Source: Paraneptunicella aestuarii (GTDB taxonomy: Bacteria > Pseudomonadota > Gammaproteobacteria > Enterobacterales > Alteromonadaceae). Taken from it: a DNA stretch of 64,000 bases. Under the pieces are notes generated by a model that was given only the letters and a program-made list of their open reading frames with translations, was not told where the DNA came from and ran no database searches. Positions 8,770-18,135 of this stretch are shown piece after piece. The position numbers and the translations under genes are program-made. Location: the NCBI RefSeq assembly GCF_019900845.1, contig NZ_CP074570.1:2542001-2606000 (forward strand), read 5' to 3'. The stretch's first letter is position 1, and each line of letters begins with the position of its first letter.

Positions 8770-9897
8770 TTAGGCTCTTGAGTCCATAGATTCAACAGAA
8801 CGCAAGTCAACACCCGTATATTCCGCTGAAGGACGAATAATACGGTTGTCGGCACGCTGTTCAAATACGTGACCCGCCCAGCCCGTTAAACGTGACATAA
8901 CGAAAATTGGTGTGAACAATTCAGTGGGAATCCCCATGAAGTGATAAGCACTGGCATGGAAAAAGTCAGCGTTACAGAATAGTTTCTTCTCGCGCCACAT
9001 CACTTCTTCACAACGAACAGAAACAGGATAAAGTACATCATCACCCACTTCTTGCGCTAATTTCTCAGACCAGCCTTTGATAATCTCATTACGCGGGTCT
9101 GATTCACGGTAGATAGCATGACCAAAGCCCATGATTTTATCTTTATTAGCCAACATCTGCATAATGCCCGCTTCAGCTTCATCAGCAGAATTCCACTGTG
9201 AAATCATTGCCATAGCAGCTTCGTTTGCGCCACCGTGAAGAGGACCACGCAATGAACCAATCGCGCCAGTAACACAAGAATGCAAATCAGATAATGTAGA
9301 AGCACACACGCGCGCAGTGAAAGTAGACGCATTGAACTCGTGCTCTGCATACAGAATCAATGACACATGCATTACCTGAACATGCAAATCAGAAGCTGGC
9401 TTGCCGTGTAACATGTGCAAGAAGTGTCCACCGATAGAGTCATCATCCGTCTCGGTTTCAATTCTTACGCCGTCATGAGCAAAACGATACCAATAGCAAA
9501 TAATGCTAGGGAACAATGCCAACAAGCGGTCTGCTTTGTCTTGCTGCTCAGAAAAATCCATTTCTGTTTCCAGATTTCCTAACATAGAGCAACCGGTTCT
9601 CATTACATCCATTGGGTGAGAATCTTTTGGAATATTTTCTAAAACCAGTTTTAACTCATCAGGAAGGCCACGCATGCCTTTCAACTTGGCTTTGTAATCA
9701 GCTAGTTCAGTTGCATTAGGTAACTTGCCTTTCAAAATAAGATAGGCAACTTCTTCGAACTGACATTTTTCAGCTAATTCTTTTACGTCATAGCCACGAT
9801 ATGTAAGACCTGAGCCAGACACGCCAACCGTTGATAACGCCGTTTTTCCTGCTACCTGACCACGCAATCCAGCGCCAGATAAAGTTTTTTCAGCCAT
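8770..9897 (-). CDS. prpC: 2-methylcitrate synthase
   Basis: Citrate-synthase-family enzyme, 375 residues, condensing propionyl-CoA with oxaloacetate to 2-methylcitrate in the cytoplasm. The family active-site segments are present: GSLRGPLHGGANEAAM (His), GFGHAIYRESDPRN (His) and the Asp of NADFFHASAYH. The length and the N-terminus (GLRGQVAGKTALSTVG, then LTYRGYDVKELA) are typical of PrpC rather than GltA, and the gene follows prpB, which supports the methylcitrate role. The ATG at 9895-9897 has a GGAG site and lies 26 bases past the prpB stop. Confidence 0.94.
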   Translation of the reverse strand: MAEKTLSGAGLRGQVAGKTALSTVGVSGSGLTYRGYDVKELAEKCQFEEVAYLILKGKLPNATELADYKAKLKGMRGLPDELKLVLENIPKDSHPMDVMRTGCSMLGNLETEMDFSEQQDKADRLLALFPSIICYWYRFAHDGVRIETETDDDSIGGHFLHMLHGKPASDLHVQVMHVSLILYAEHEFNASTFTARVCASTLSDLHSCVTGAIGSLRGPLHGGANEAAMAMISQWNSADEAEAGIMQMLANKDKIMGFGHAIYRESDPRNEIIKGWSEKLAQEVGDDVLYPVSVRCEEVMWREKKLFCNADFFHASAYHFMGIPTELFTPIFVMSRLTGWAGHVFEQRADNRIIRPSAEYTGVDLRSVESMDSRA

Positions 9898-9923
9898 AAT
9901 TGCTCCAAAGATGAATAATAGGG

Positions 9924-10808
9924 TTACGAGTTTTTATTTTGAGCAAACAACGCATCCAGCTTTTGCTCATAAGTGTGATAATTAAGGTAATCGTACAATT
10001 CCATACGCGTTTGCATGGTATCCAATACATCGCGTTGATCACCTTTTTCAAGGATATTCTGATACACAGCTTCAGCCGCTTTGTTCATGGCTCTAAAGGC
10101 ACTCAATGGATACAGAACCATGTCAACGCCCCACTCGCCCAACTGTTCTCTATTCCACAGTTCGGTTTGACCAAATTCGGTAATATTGGCCAAAATCGGC
10201 ACGTTCAATTCAGAGGAGAAACGACGATAGTGTTCTTCCGTTTTCACCGCTTCTGCGAAAATACCGTCAGCACCAGCTTCCACATAAGCCGCAGCACGCT
10301 CAATCGCTTTATCCAAGCCTTCTTGCGCAAACGCATCGGTACGCGCCATGATGAAGAAGTTTTCATCAGTACGAGCATCAACCGCCGCTTTAATACGGTC
10401 AACCATTTCATCCTGACTCACGATTTCTTTATTAGGACGATGCCCGCAACGCTTTTGGGCGACCTGGTCTTCAATATGAACCGCTGCAACACCTGCGCGG
10501 ATCATATCTTTCACTGTTTTGGCAATATTAAATGCACCGCCCCAGCCTGTGTCGATATCAACCAACAAAGGTAAATCGGTAACAGAAGTAATACGGCTTG
10601 CATCGGCTAGAACGTCATTCAAAGAGGTCATACCCAAATCAGGTAAACCATAAGACGCATTTGCGACACCACCGCCAGACAAATAAATCGCTTTGTGACC
10701 AATTCTTTCAGCCATGATGGCGCAATAGGCATTGATCGTTCCAACGATTTGCAACGGAGAATTTGCCTCTAACGCTTCTCTGAAGCGCAATCCAGCAGAA
10801 TTGCTCAT
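9924..10808 (-). CDS. prpB: 2-methylisocitrate lyase
   Basis: 294-residue enzyme of the isocitrate lyase/PEP mutase superfamily that splits 2-methylisocitrate into pyruvate and succinate. The catalytic KRCGH motif is seen in [16 protein letters not shown], and the Mg2+-site segment in [15 protein letters not shown]. The ATG at 10806-10808 overlaps the gntR stop as ATGA, with an AAAGGAG site inside the end of gntR, so the two are translationally coupled. prpC follows after 26 bases. Confidence 0.95.
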   Translation of the reverse strand: MSNSAGLRFREALEANSPLQIVGTINAYCAIMAERIGHKAIYLSGGGVANASYGLPDLGMTSLNDVLADASRITSVTDLPLLVDIDTGWGGAFNIAKTVKDMIRAGVAAVHIEDQVAQKRCGHRPNKEIVSQDEMVDRIKAAVDARTDENFFIMARTDAFAQEGLDKAIERAAAYVEAGADGIFAEAVKTEEHYRRFSSELNVPILANITEFGQTELWNREQLGEWGVDMVLYPLSAFRAMNKAAEAVYQNILEKGDQRDVLDTMQTRMELYDYLNYHTYEQKLDALFAQNKNS

Positions 10809-11464
10809 GATATGACTCCTTTATTAACTAACAGGTTACGTTCAACATTGTCTCGAGAAGCCGAGATGTGTCTTCTCATAAGAAACTCAGCAAGCTCCCC
10901 ATCTCCAACAGACAATGCATGTACAATATGTTGATGTTCAAAAAATGCACGCTTGGCTCGGTCACTTACCATGCCAAACTGATAACGATACATACGAACT
11001 AAAAAGTAGAGCTTCTCGCACAAAAGATCGATTAGCATCGGGTTGTGACTTGCCTGAACAATCACAAAATGGAAATCCAGATCGCGCTCTTCCTGAATAT
11101 AGGCCACGCCACTTTTTAACTGCACACTACTTTCATGGGATTCCAGCAGGTCTCGCAAATTCTGTAATTGTTCCTGAGTGATATTGCTTGCAGCCAAACG
11201 GCACGCCATACCTTCCAACGCTTCCCTGACATAGAAAATTTCCATCAGATGTTCTGTGGAAAGAGAAATAACGCTGTAGCCAACGTTGGGCTGACTGACT
11301 AACAATCCAATACTCTTGAGGCGAGCTAAAGCGTCACGCAATGTACTGCGGCTTACCTGAAATTGATTGGCAAGCTCAGGCTCACTGATTTTGTGACCAT
11401 GAGGGATCTTGCCTTCAACAATTTGTTGCCTTAAAGCGAGAAACAGTTCTTCTGTTCTTGTCAT
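10805..11464 (-). CDS. GntR/FCD-family regulator of the prp genes
   Basis: 219-residue transcription factor with an N-terminal winged-helix GntR domain ([20 protein letters not shown] is the recognition helix region, residues about 25-45) and a C-terminal all-helical FCD ligand-binding domain containing [16 protein letters not shown] and the later [14 protein letters not shown]. It is the first gene of gntR-prpB-prpC, so an autoregulated propionate-cycle regulator is likely, binding 2-methylcitrate or a related acid. A TTG start at 11530 would add 22 codons but overlaps a perfect palindrome (11519-11531); the ATG at 11462-11464 leaves this site in the leader, so I prefer it. Confidence 0.88.
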   Translation of the reverse strand: MTRTEELFLALRQQIVEGKIPHGHKISEPELANQFQVSRSTLRDALARLKSIGLLVSQPNVGYSVISLSTEHLMEIFYVREALEGMACRLAASNITQEQLQNLRDLLESHESSVQLKSGVAYIQEERDLDFHFVIVQASHNPMLIDLLCEKLYFLVRMYRYQFGMVSDRAKRAFFEHQHIVHALSVGDGELAEFLMRRHISASRDNVERNLLVNKGVIS

Positions 11465-11518
11465 ACTGCAGTTCTTCTCATCGTATAAGTTTCGTATGAG
11501 CTCCAGGCTCAAACCAAG

Positions 11519-11594
11519 ATTGTCAGACAATTAAGTTTAATGGGAGCGGATTGTACCACTTTAATTAAGAAGATCGAGAGATATTGTAGACAAT
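11519..11594 (-). promoter_or_regulatory. Promoter/operator region of gntR-prpB-prpC with two palindromes
   Basis: ATTGTC-A-GACAAT (11519-11531) is a perfect 13-base palindrome. ATTGTAGACAAT (11583-11594) has ATTGT/ACAAT arms around two bases. The centres are about 63.5 bp apart, near six helical turns, so the sites would lie on one face. Between them a minus-strand TACAAT (11555-11550) could be the -10; the -35 is poor. The near palindrome would then fall shortly after the transcription start, consistent with autorepression. From memory, TTGTC-GACAA-type sites are associated with GntR-type propionate regulators. Confidence 0.6.
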
Positions 11595-11679
11595 AACAAA
11601 GAGGGGAGTATCAATTTCTTGACATGTAAGGAAAAACTGCGGCCTACAATAACCAGTTCTCAACGAGAAAACAATTACT

Positions 11680-12405
11680 CTAATGCATCTGAAAGGTTAA
11701 CTGCTCATTTAAAGGCTGTACCTGTTCGTATTCCAATTCACCATCAACAACACTTAGCCGTACCAAATCATGACGAATAGCTTGAACCGTACCATCAGGA
11801 AAATAGAACAAACCTCCGCCACTGGGAATACCATATCCTTGAAACTCTGGCACATTACCCTTGCCATTCAAACTCACGGTATCCTTTAAATTGCGCCAAC
11901 GTTGCTTTTCATCGTGAACATCAATAGTAAAAGGCAGCAACTTCAACATGGGAAGCAAAGCAACCGCACCCGACATATGCGTCACTCGCCAATGCATTCC
12001 CAATTGGATCGCACCCGCCGATACACCGATTAACAAAGCACCCGCTTCTTGCCGCTCCAGAATAACCTGTTTCATTCCGGTTTCTTCAAACACTTGCCAC
12101 CCGGCCAGCACATCGCCGCCAGCCAACAACACAATGTCAGCCTGACTTAAATAGTGCTCATCCTCTTCATCAAATGACGACTTGATCATGCGACAATCGG
12201 TAATGCCAATACCTTCCATAGCAGCAACAAACAATTCAAAGAACTCTTCTATATCACCATTAGAAGCACCGATATAAGCCGCTTTAGGTTGTGGTGAATG
12301 GACATAGCGCAATAACTGTTTAAGGAACAGCTCACCATCACGTTTCCAGAATAGAAGCTGGCTGTCAGAAAGACAAAGAATTGGAGGCTGGGGACGGATA
12401 TTCAC
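11680..12405 (-). CDS. S51-family peptidase (dipeptidase E / cyanophycinase-like)
   Basis: 241-residue predicted serine peptidase. The family core is seen: LLAGGDVLAGW (the GG-x-T/V turn) and GVSAGAIQLG, whose Ser is the nucleophile in the S51 elbow, about residue 130. The length is close to PepE (about 230). Members cut Asp-X dipeptides or cyanophycin; which applies here cannot be told. The start is a GTG (12403-12405) without a clear ribosome-binding site. It is transcribed away from the VOC gene and is probably monocistronic. Confidence 0.8.
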   Translation of the reverse strand: MNIRPQPPILCLSDSQLLFWKRDGELFLKQLLRYVHSPQPKAAYIGASNGDIEEFFELFVAAMEGIGITDCRMIKSSFDEEDEHYLSQADIVLLAGGDVLAGWQVFEETGMKQVILERQEAGALLIGVSAGAIQLGMHWRVTHMSGAVALLPMLKLLPFTIDVHDEKQRWRNLKDTVSLNGKGNVPEFQGYGIPSGGGLFYFPDGTVQAIRHDLVRLSVVDGELEYEQVQPLNEQLTFQMH

Positions 12406-12427
12406 AACATTGAAACGTTTATAAAGG

Positions 12428-12606
12428 TGTCGTTATTGTACGACAAACAAGAATTGAAAATGAATGCCAAAAATGAATTAACGGTAAATTTAAAACAGGA
12501 AAATTTTCGCTACACAACCTCAAAATCAACGGCTGATGCAATTTTGCATATATTTTACGCCTTACCAGCAAAGCAACTTGACAAATAAACTCTCCTTAAA
12601 CTAGGC
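12428..12606. promoter_or_regulatory. Divergent control region between the S51 and VOC genes
   Basis: The 247-base gap holds an inverted repeat TGTCGT/ACGACA (12428-12433, 12440-12445) before the S51 gene, and a palindrome ATGCAA-TT-TTGCAT (12536-12549). It also holds a consensus TTGACA (12578-12583) facing the VOC gene; the -10 at the right spacing (about 12601-12606) is poor. All are candidates only. Confidence 0.35.
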
Positions 12607-12652
12607 TGCCGCCCCTCCGAAATATTCCCCTAAAAACCAAGAGACGAACGAT

Positions 12653-13012
12653 ATGAAAATGAACTATTTTGTTGTTGGAACAAACGACATGGACGCTGCA
12701 ACTCAATTCTACGATTCCCTTTTTGCCAACATTGGTATTAATCAGGTTTTAGCAACAGACAGAATGGTATATTGGCAAAATGAGCATTTTACATTCGCAA
12801 TCGCTATACCCTTTGATAAGCAGCCAGCAACCAATGGAAACGGGACAATGGTTGGCTTTGATGTTGGGTCTGCCGAAAACGTAAAAAAACTTTATAACGC
12901 CGTTATTGAATTAGGTGGAACATGTGAGGGAGAGCCTAAAGAACGCGGCCCGGTTTTTTCTGCATACACCCGCGATTTAGATAAGAATAAAATTAGCTTT
13001 TATACGCGGTAA
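12653..13012 (+). CDS. VOC-superfamily (glyoxalase-like) protein
   Basis: 119-residue single-domain protein of the vicinal-oxygen-chelate fold: it begins with a strand then DMDAATQFYDSLF, and ends with FSAYTRDLDKNKISFYTR, the usual beta-alpha-beta module ends. The residues that usually bind metal (a His/Gln on the first strand, a Glu on the last) appear as Asn and Ser, so it may bind a small molecule rather than catalyse metal-dependent chemistry. The ATG at 12653 follows an AGAG-type site. It is the only recognised gene on the plus strand. Function unknown; many relatives are annotated as resistance or lyase proteins without proof. Confidence 0.8.
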   Translation: MKMNYFVVGTNDMDAATQFYDSLFANIGINQVLATDRMVYWQNEHFTFAIAIPFDKQPATNGNGTMVGFDVGSAENVKKLYNAVIELGGTCEGEPKERGPVFSAYTRDLDKNKISFYTR

Positions 13013-13154
13013 TCCGCTCATATAAAAATATCCATTTATATTTGGCTACGACTATGGTGAATAAGATTCAACCTCATCACCATGAATGCTTGCCTGAATA
13101 ACCGACTCAAAACGCTTTCTTATGCGCTGCTGAGATTACTTCAGTTAGACATTA

Positions 13155-13185
13155 CACAAGAGACAACATGGAATTGTCTCTTGTG
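13155..13185. terminator. Hairpin between the convergent VOC and barrel genes
   Basis: Arms CACAAGAGACAA (13155-13166) and TTGTCTCTTGTG (13174-13185) pair perfectly over 12 bp with a 7-base loop. It sits between the ends of two converging genes, a usual place for a shared terminator, but there is no strong T-run on either side. Confidence 0.5.
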
Positions 13186-13218
13186 ATAGCGCCTTGCACA
13201 GCCGATTGCGGCATGAGA

Positions 13219-14655
13219 TCAAAAGTTAAAATCGATTTGAGCAGATATCCGGTGCTTATCCCCTAATTGCCCGAATAACGAATCAGGAAGGTGAGTATTA
13301 AAATAATCAACCTGTATTTCGGTAGAAACGTTATCGCTAATATCGTATTGCACTTCAACCCGATGGAAAGACTCTTTATTTTGCAAATGCGCACTACTGG
13401 TGTAGACAGTTGTTAGAGTCTCGTTTAACCAGGGCTTGGTCAACACGAGATACGCGACCGTTTCATCCCGTTGAAAATTTAACAAACGACTATCCCAGCT
13501 ATAAATATGCTGGTTGCTGAGCTCTAAACTCAGTGTGTATGCACCATTACTATTAAAGTCGAACCCCAGTGCAAAATCTAACACCTCATAAGGTTCAGTA
13601 TCGGACTGAATGGTTGAATTGAAGTGTCGGTTCTTTTTAAAGGCCAGTTCGCCTTTCCACACAAAACCGCCATAACCCAAATTAAATCCAACCCCCAACA
13701 TTTGATAACGCGGATATGTGAGGGCAAGCACATCCCGAGAATGTTCCTGTATCATTGTAAATACCGGATTATTCTCATGAACATCAGCAAGCATCACCGA
13801 CCAATCCAGATTTCCCGAAGTCACAGCCCAACGTAAGCCTATTTCGGGCTGACTCCAAGAAGTTCCCGGACGTTCATCAATAATGTTTGCCAACGGCTGA
13901 TTAATAATGCCATATGGATGCCCAGCTAAAGGAAGATCGTTAACCTTGATTTCCGGGATCACTATTAACGCCCAATGATGCTGCGATGCGATACTATGAT
14001 GATACGCATCAACAACCAGCATGTTTTGTCCAATACGGGCATCCTCAATTGAGGTGAACACCGACTCAGTCAAGTCTCTGGGACTTATTACATCAGTAAC
14101 AATTCCCCCATCGGCTTTGCCCCATATCACCAGTTGCCGCCCCATCTTGGCACTAAATGCCCCTTTACTCGCCTGCACATAAAACTCTCTTATTTCACTC
14201 TGATGACGATATTTGTCTTTCACCTCATCGCTGAAATCAGCATTGTTATAAACAAAATCTTGAGAAGCTTTACCATCAAATCGTAAGAAGTAGTCCCCTT
14301 GCCCCTTTTCCCATTGCAGCCGTAAAGACGAACGATTAATGACGAGGCTTTTGGGATCCTTAATGCCATAAGCTATTTCGTGACGAAAGGTAAAATGTGC
14401 CGGAGCCAATAACGCGCTTTGCTTCCATGAATCATAGAAGCTTAACTCATCACTATATTCTTGCTCTCCAACAACTTCCTCAGAGAAGAAAGGATCTTCA
14501 ACCACTTTATCAGAGGCAAATTCCCCATCATCCATGTCGAAAGGTTGTTCTACATACTCGTCACTCTCAGTGAATATGTTGTCGGGAGGATTGGCAACAA
14601 CCCCCACCGAAACACTGAGTAAAGCGAATACCAGAAACCGTAGCGCTGTACTCAT
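13219..14655 (-). CDS. Outer-membrane barrel-like protein (DUF1302-like) of an RND-linked operon
   Basis: 478-residue exported protein. Residues 1-21 are a signal peptide (…SVGVVA/NPPDN), then an acidic segment (about 25-75), then an extended beta-rich region with alternating polar/aromatic strands and a C-terminal Phe (…AQIDFNF*), the usual end of an outer-membrane barrel. The block GRQLVIWGKADGGIVTDVIS and the following PRDL resembles DUF1302-type proteins found with MMPL-type RND pumps. It starts 4 bases after the LolA-like gene, so it is the last gene of a three-gene operon. Probable role: outer-membrane partner of the neighbouring transporter. Substrate unknown. Confidence 0.72.
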   Translation of the reverse strand: MSTALRFLVFALLSVSVGVVANPPDNIFTESDEYVEQPFDMDDGEFASDKVVEDPFFSEEVVGEQEYSDELSFYDSWKQSALLAPAHFTFRHEIAYGIKDPKSLVINRSSLRLQWEKGQGDYFLRFDGKASQDFVYNNADFSDEVKDKYRHQSEIREFYVQASKGAFSAKMGRQLVIWGKADGGIVTDVISPRDLTESVFTSIEDARIGQNMLVVDAYHHSIASQHHWALIVIPEIKVNDLPLAGHPYGIINQPLANIIDERPGTSWSQPEIGLRWAVTSGNLDWSVMLADVHENNPVFTMIQEHSRDVLALTYPRYQMLGVGFNLGYGGFVWKGELAFKKNRHFNSTIQSDTEPYEVLDFALGFDFNSNGAYTLSLELSNQHIYSWDSRLLNFQRDETVAYLVLTKPWLNETLTTVYTSSAHLQNKESFHRVEVQYDISDNVSTEIQVDYFNTHLPDSLFGQLGDKHRISAQIDFNF

Positions 14656-14659
14656 ACCC

Positions 14660-15538
14660 TTACTCTATAAATTGACGATAAGAGTTCAGGTGTCTTTCTC
14701 GAAATGCGCTGTCGGTAAGGGCGCGAAGGCTCAAAAAGTCGTCTTGAATCTCATCAATATTCAATGCGGTTTTTTGAATTTTCAATGTTGTCATGCGCTT
14801 TGTCTGCACGTTGTCAACATTGACAATCATTGGCATCCACACACCGTCAATATTTTTAATATCGTAAGAAACGATTTTCTTAACAATATTTCCCTGACGG
14901 TCATACAAAATGGTCTTTAAACCTATATTTCGTTCTTTATCAATCCAGTTGATGCTTTTTTGGTAATTACTTTTAGGTGCATATTCTGGCGTAGGTGTAA
15001 TTTCCAGTACCCAACAATCTCTTTCCCTATAGTCCACGGTTTTAAGAAGCTTGTAGGTATAGTTTTCCAAATAAGGTTTTTCCATATCTTCGTAGCTAAA
15101 TTCCGAGCCGAAAAAACTCCCTGATTTGGGTTCATTATCATTGCCAGAGACAATACGCTTAACCTTGCCTAGTGCCGACAAATACATCCACTGATCGGCA
15201 TCTTTACTCGGTTCTTCGTAATCGTATTGCAAGAAACCAATACCGCGCTCAGCGGCTGGGCTTTTTACAATGGAAACAGAACGAACATCTTTTAAGTTCT
15301 CGCCAAAATCTTTCCTTACAGACTCAATTACTTTGCGTCTTGGCTTTTCTGCACAACCTGGCCTTTGATCTTTTATTACATAACGACAACTACTGAGTTC
15401 TTGCAGTGTTATTTGGTTAACACCATCTTCACGGTTATAGAGCTTGTAGGCAATGTCTCTAGGGCTGAGCTCCTGACTAAAGCCATACATAGAAGTGCAA
15501 CACCCCAAAAAGAATAAAATTAGAATTCGAAGGTACAT
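14660..15538 (-). CDS. LolA-like outer-membrane lipoprotein-sorting-type protein
   Basis: 292-residue exported protein with a signal peptide (residues 1-21, ending near MYGFS) followed by a LolA-like half-barrel. Family traits include an early DIAYKLYNREDG, a mid-protein MYLSALGKVKRI, and WVLEITP followed later by SINWIDKERNIGLKTILYD. These proteins are commonly encoded beside MMPL/RND permeases and are thought to carry lipids or lipophilic molecules across the periplasm. The ATG at 15536-15538 has a GGAG site and lies 14 bases past the RND gene. Two internal Cys pairs may form disulphides. It is distinct from housekeeping LolA in length and context. Confidence 0.8.
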   Translation of the reverse strand: MYLRILILFFLGCCTSMYGFSQELSPRDIAYKLYNREDGVNQITLQELSSCRYVIKDQRPGCAEKPRRKVIESVRKDFGENLKDVRSVSIVKSPAAERGIGFLQYDYEEPSKDADQWMYLSALGKVKRIVSGNDNEPKSGSFFGSEFSYEDMEKPYLENYTYKLLKTVDYRERDCWVLEITPTPEYAPKSNYQKSINWIDKERNIGLKTILYDRQGNIVKKIVSYDIKNIDGVWMPMIVNVDNVQTKRMTTLKIQKTALNIDEIQDDFLSLRALTDSAFRERHLNSYRQFIE

Positions 15539-15552
15539 AGATAACGCTCCAA

Positions 15553-18135
15553 TTACAGTGAACTGATAGCTTGATTGCTATTATTAAAAGGGTCTGACGT
15601 TTCTGGGCTGCCTTTAAATTTTGCTTTAAACAACACACACAGCGCAGGTAATAGAAGTAAGTCCGTGACCAGAGCCATCATGATGGCCAGTGAACTTAAA
15701 ATGCCAAAGTTTCTTAAGGATATTTGTGATGAAAAAACAAAAATTAAGAATCCAAGGGCTAATACTATGGAAGTAAAGGTAATAGCCTGCCCCGCTTCTC
15801 TCACCGCTTGATGTATAGCGACACGGATGTTTCCTGTCTGCATGATCCCGGCACGATAGTGGGTGAGATAATGAATAGTGTCGTCCACTGCAATACCGAT
15901 GATAATTGGTGCAATCAATAAGGTGTCGGTATCCAATGGAATGTTGAGATAGCCCATCATGCCGAAAGCAACCAAAATCGGCATTAAATTGGGTATCACA
16001 GCGATTAAACCAACGCGTTTAGACCCAAACACAACAAGCAGCAATAAAGAAATCACCACCAACGCCAAAGCAAAACTTTGAATTTGAGACCAGGCAATGT
16101 AATCAACAATTCGGGTCATCAAAGACATGCCGCCAGTGACCTGTATTTGCAAATCAGGATAATCTTGACGCACATCGGCAAACAACGTGTTGATATGCTG
16201 GTTAATGTCTTCAATCATAGGTACGTAAACATATGAACCAGCGGTCTTTAATGTAATTGTCATTCTTGCAGTGCTGTAATCGTCAGTTACCAACTGCCTT
16301 CTGTCCGCAGCATTGGCGTTGTTGAACATAAACAGGGTTTGAGCCAACACGCCTTGTTCTTGTGGAATGAGGTAATAATTATCATCATTATCGTGAAGTG
16401 ATTTGAAAGCATCTTTACTCACATTCACTAGCGACGTTGTCTTACCGACCATGTCACCGTGGGTAGCTTTAATGTATTGTTGAAGTTCATCCATGCGATT
16501 AAGCAAACGCGGATCTTTAAACGCATCAGAAACCCCGGTTTCAAACAAGATATCCATCACATTACTGCCAGCCATATTGTTATCCACAATGGCGACGTTT
16601 TTACGAACAGAGCTATCATGAGGCAATATTTCAACGACGTTTGAATCCACTTTGATTTTGGGAATCCCCATAACCAGCACTACCGTAATCACACCAAAAA
16701 TAGCGACGATTTGTTTCGGATAGGAATAACCCAAATGCTCAATGTCCTGTAACAAGCGTTGTAGCCTGTGAGGTCGTTGAAATTCTTGAATTTGCTTTTT
16801 CTTACTCACAGGAGCCCAAATATCCAACATCAAAGGCAACATAAAAACAGTCATCAAGAAGGTAAGGAACACGCCGACAGCAGCAAAGATACCAAAGTTT
16901 TGAATTGGAACGATGGGGGTAAAAGTCAGAGATAACAAGCCAATCGCCGTTGTTAAACTGGTCAAAAAGCAAGCCAGGCCAGACTTTTTAAGTACCAGAC
17001 GCAACGCTTGTTGATGATCTTCACCTTTCTCTCTAAAAAATAAGTAACCTGAAAGAATGTGAATCGCGTTAGCGATCCCTACTGTCATGATTAAAAACAC
17101 AATGATGTTGATCATGATGGTCATGACTGCACCAGACCAGCCAACCAATCCCAAAGTCAACATAAACGACATTACAACAATAAGCATTGACCAGATAACG
17201 GCACTGGATGAATGAAATAACACCCACAGCACCACCAGAATTAGCAACAACGAGCCAAATAACACCAACCCCATCTGCTTTAAAATCACATCATTTAAAT
17301 AGGCCATTGTGGCGGAAAGACCTGTAGGGTGGAACTCCAGATAATCAGTGTACTCAGGGTTGTTTATCACCTCTTCGATTGCACTCATGAATAACGAGTA
17401 TTCAACAATTTCTGCTTGGCGATATTTGGGTAAAGCTCCGGCCTCTACAACGTCACCTTCACTCCAGGTCGCATCCATGTCCACGAGCAAATCCTTATCG
17501 TCAGCCATTTCCAAATCTAACTGATTTGAAGCCAAGTCTGTCTCGGTTTGTTCAATCTGGGCAGATAGATCCGTTTTGATAACAATGGCGCCAATTCGAG
17601 AGTCTTTTGAAAAATAAACGCCTGTGTAATCAGGATGATTTAACGCTCGTTGCCTGAGTTGCTCTCGCATTTCATCATTTTCAGGGAATTCATCACCAAT
17701 GAACGGGCGAGAAAGTAAAACACCTCCCTGTGATTCCATATAAGACACATTGATCAGGCTGGTTACATCGGTCATATGATGAAGCCCTTCCGGCGTATCA
17801 GCCTGACCCAAACTATAGTTGTTTAATCTTGTTTGTAATGCATGCAGTGCTTTGAGTGATTGATCGGAGAAAACATCTCCATCACGAGCTTTGTATGTCA
17901 GGAATAAGACTTCATCACTGCCAAAGTCGTTCCTGAATTTATCAAAGGCTAATTTTGCAGGATCATCTTTTTTAAAATATGCCTCCATGGTCATATCAAC
18001 TTTCACATTGGGCATGCCATAAAACACAATCGCACTAATGGCAAAAAATCCAAGCCAAACAAGCCATTTAAAACGGCGCACGGTGTCAGGTACTTGCTCG
18101 AAAAAAAGGCTGGTACTTGCTAAAAACTGTTGCAC
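15553..18135 (-). CDS. MMPL-type RND transporter (HAE3-like)
   Basis: About 860-residue inner-membrane protein with the RND two-repeat layout: TM1 near residue 22-40, a large periplasmic loop, TM2-6 (about 280-430), TM7 near 468-490, a second loop, then TM8-12 (about 690-840). The repeat signatures are IIVFLIMTVGIANAIHILSGY and GIAVDDTIHYLTHYRAG, with Asp residues in TM10 that in relatives carry protons. A TTG at 18160 would give 869 residues; I prefer the GTG at 18133-18135 because AGAGGAAG sits just before it. First gene of the operon with the LolA-like and barrel genes. Relatives move hopanoids, lipids or hydrophobic products. Given its place next to the PKS it may export the product, but this is inference. 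Confidence 0.85.
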   Translation of the reverse strand: MQQFLASTSLFFEQVPDTVRRFKWLVWLGFFAISAIVFYGMPNVKVDMTMEAYFKKDDPAKLAFDKFRNDFGSDEVLFLTYKARDGDVFSDQSLKALHALQTRLNNYSLGQADTPEGLHHMTDVTSLINVSYMESQGGVLLSRPFIGDEFPENDEMREQLRQRALNHPDYTGVYFSKDSRIGAIVIKTDLSAQIEQTETDLASNQLDLEMADDKDLLVDMDATWSEGDVVEAGALPKYRQAEIVEYSLFMSAIEEVINNPEYTDYLEFHPTGLSATMAYLNDVILKQMGLVLFGSLLLILVVLWVLFHSSSAVIWSMLIVVMSFMLTLGLVGWSGAVMTIMINIIVFLIMTVGIANAIHILSGYLFFREKGEDHQQALRLVLKKSGLACFLTSLTTAIGLLSLTFTPIVPIQNFGIFAAVGVFLTFLMTVFMLPLMLDIWAPVSKKKQIQEFQRPHRLQRLLQDIEHLGYSYPKQIVAIFGVITVVLVMGIPKIKVDSNVVEILPHDSSVRKNVAIVDNNMAGSNVMDILFETGVSDAFKDPRLLNRMDELQQYIKATHGDMVGKTTSLVNVSKDAFKSLHDNDDNYYLIPQEQGVLAQTLFMFNNANAADRRQLVTDDYSTARMTITLKTAGSYVYVPMIEDINQHINTLFADVRQDYPDLQIQVTGGMSLMTRIVDYIAWSQIQSFALALVVISLLLLVVFGSKRVGLIAVIPNLMPILVAFGMMGYLNIPLDTDTLLIAPIIIGIAVDDTIHYLTHYRAGIMQTGNIRVAIHQAVREAGQAITFTSIVLALGFLIFVFSSQISLRNFGILSSLAIMMALVTDLLLLPALCVLFKAKFKGSPETSDPFNNSNQAISSL

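Noticed and set aside
12653..13012. VOC protein as a resistance determinant for the PKS product
   Set aside because: It is about 5.6 kb from the PKS end, on the other strand and beyond an unrelated operon; nothing in the sequence links it to the cluster.
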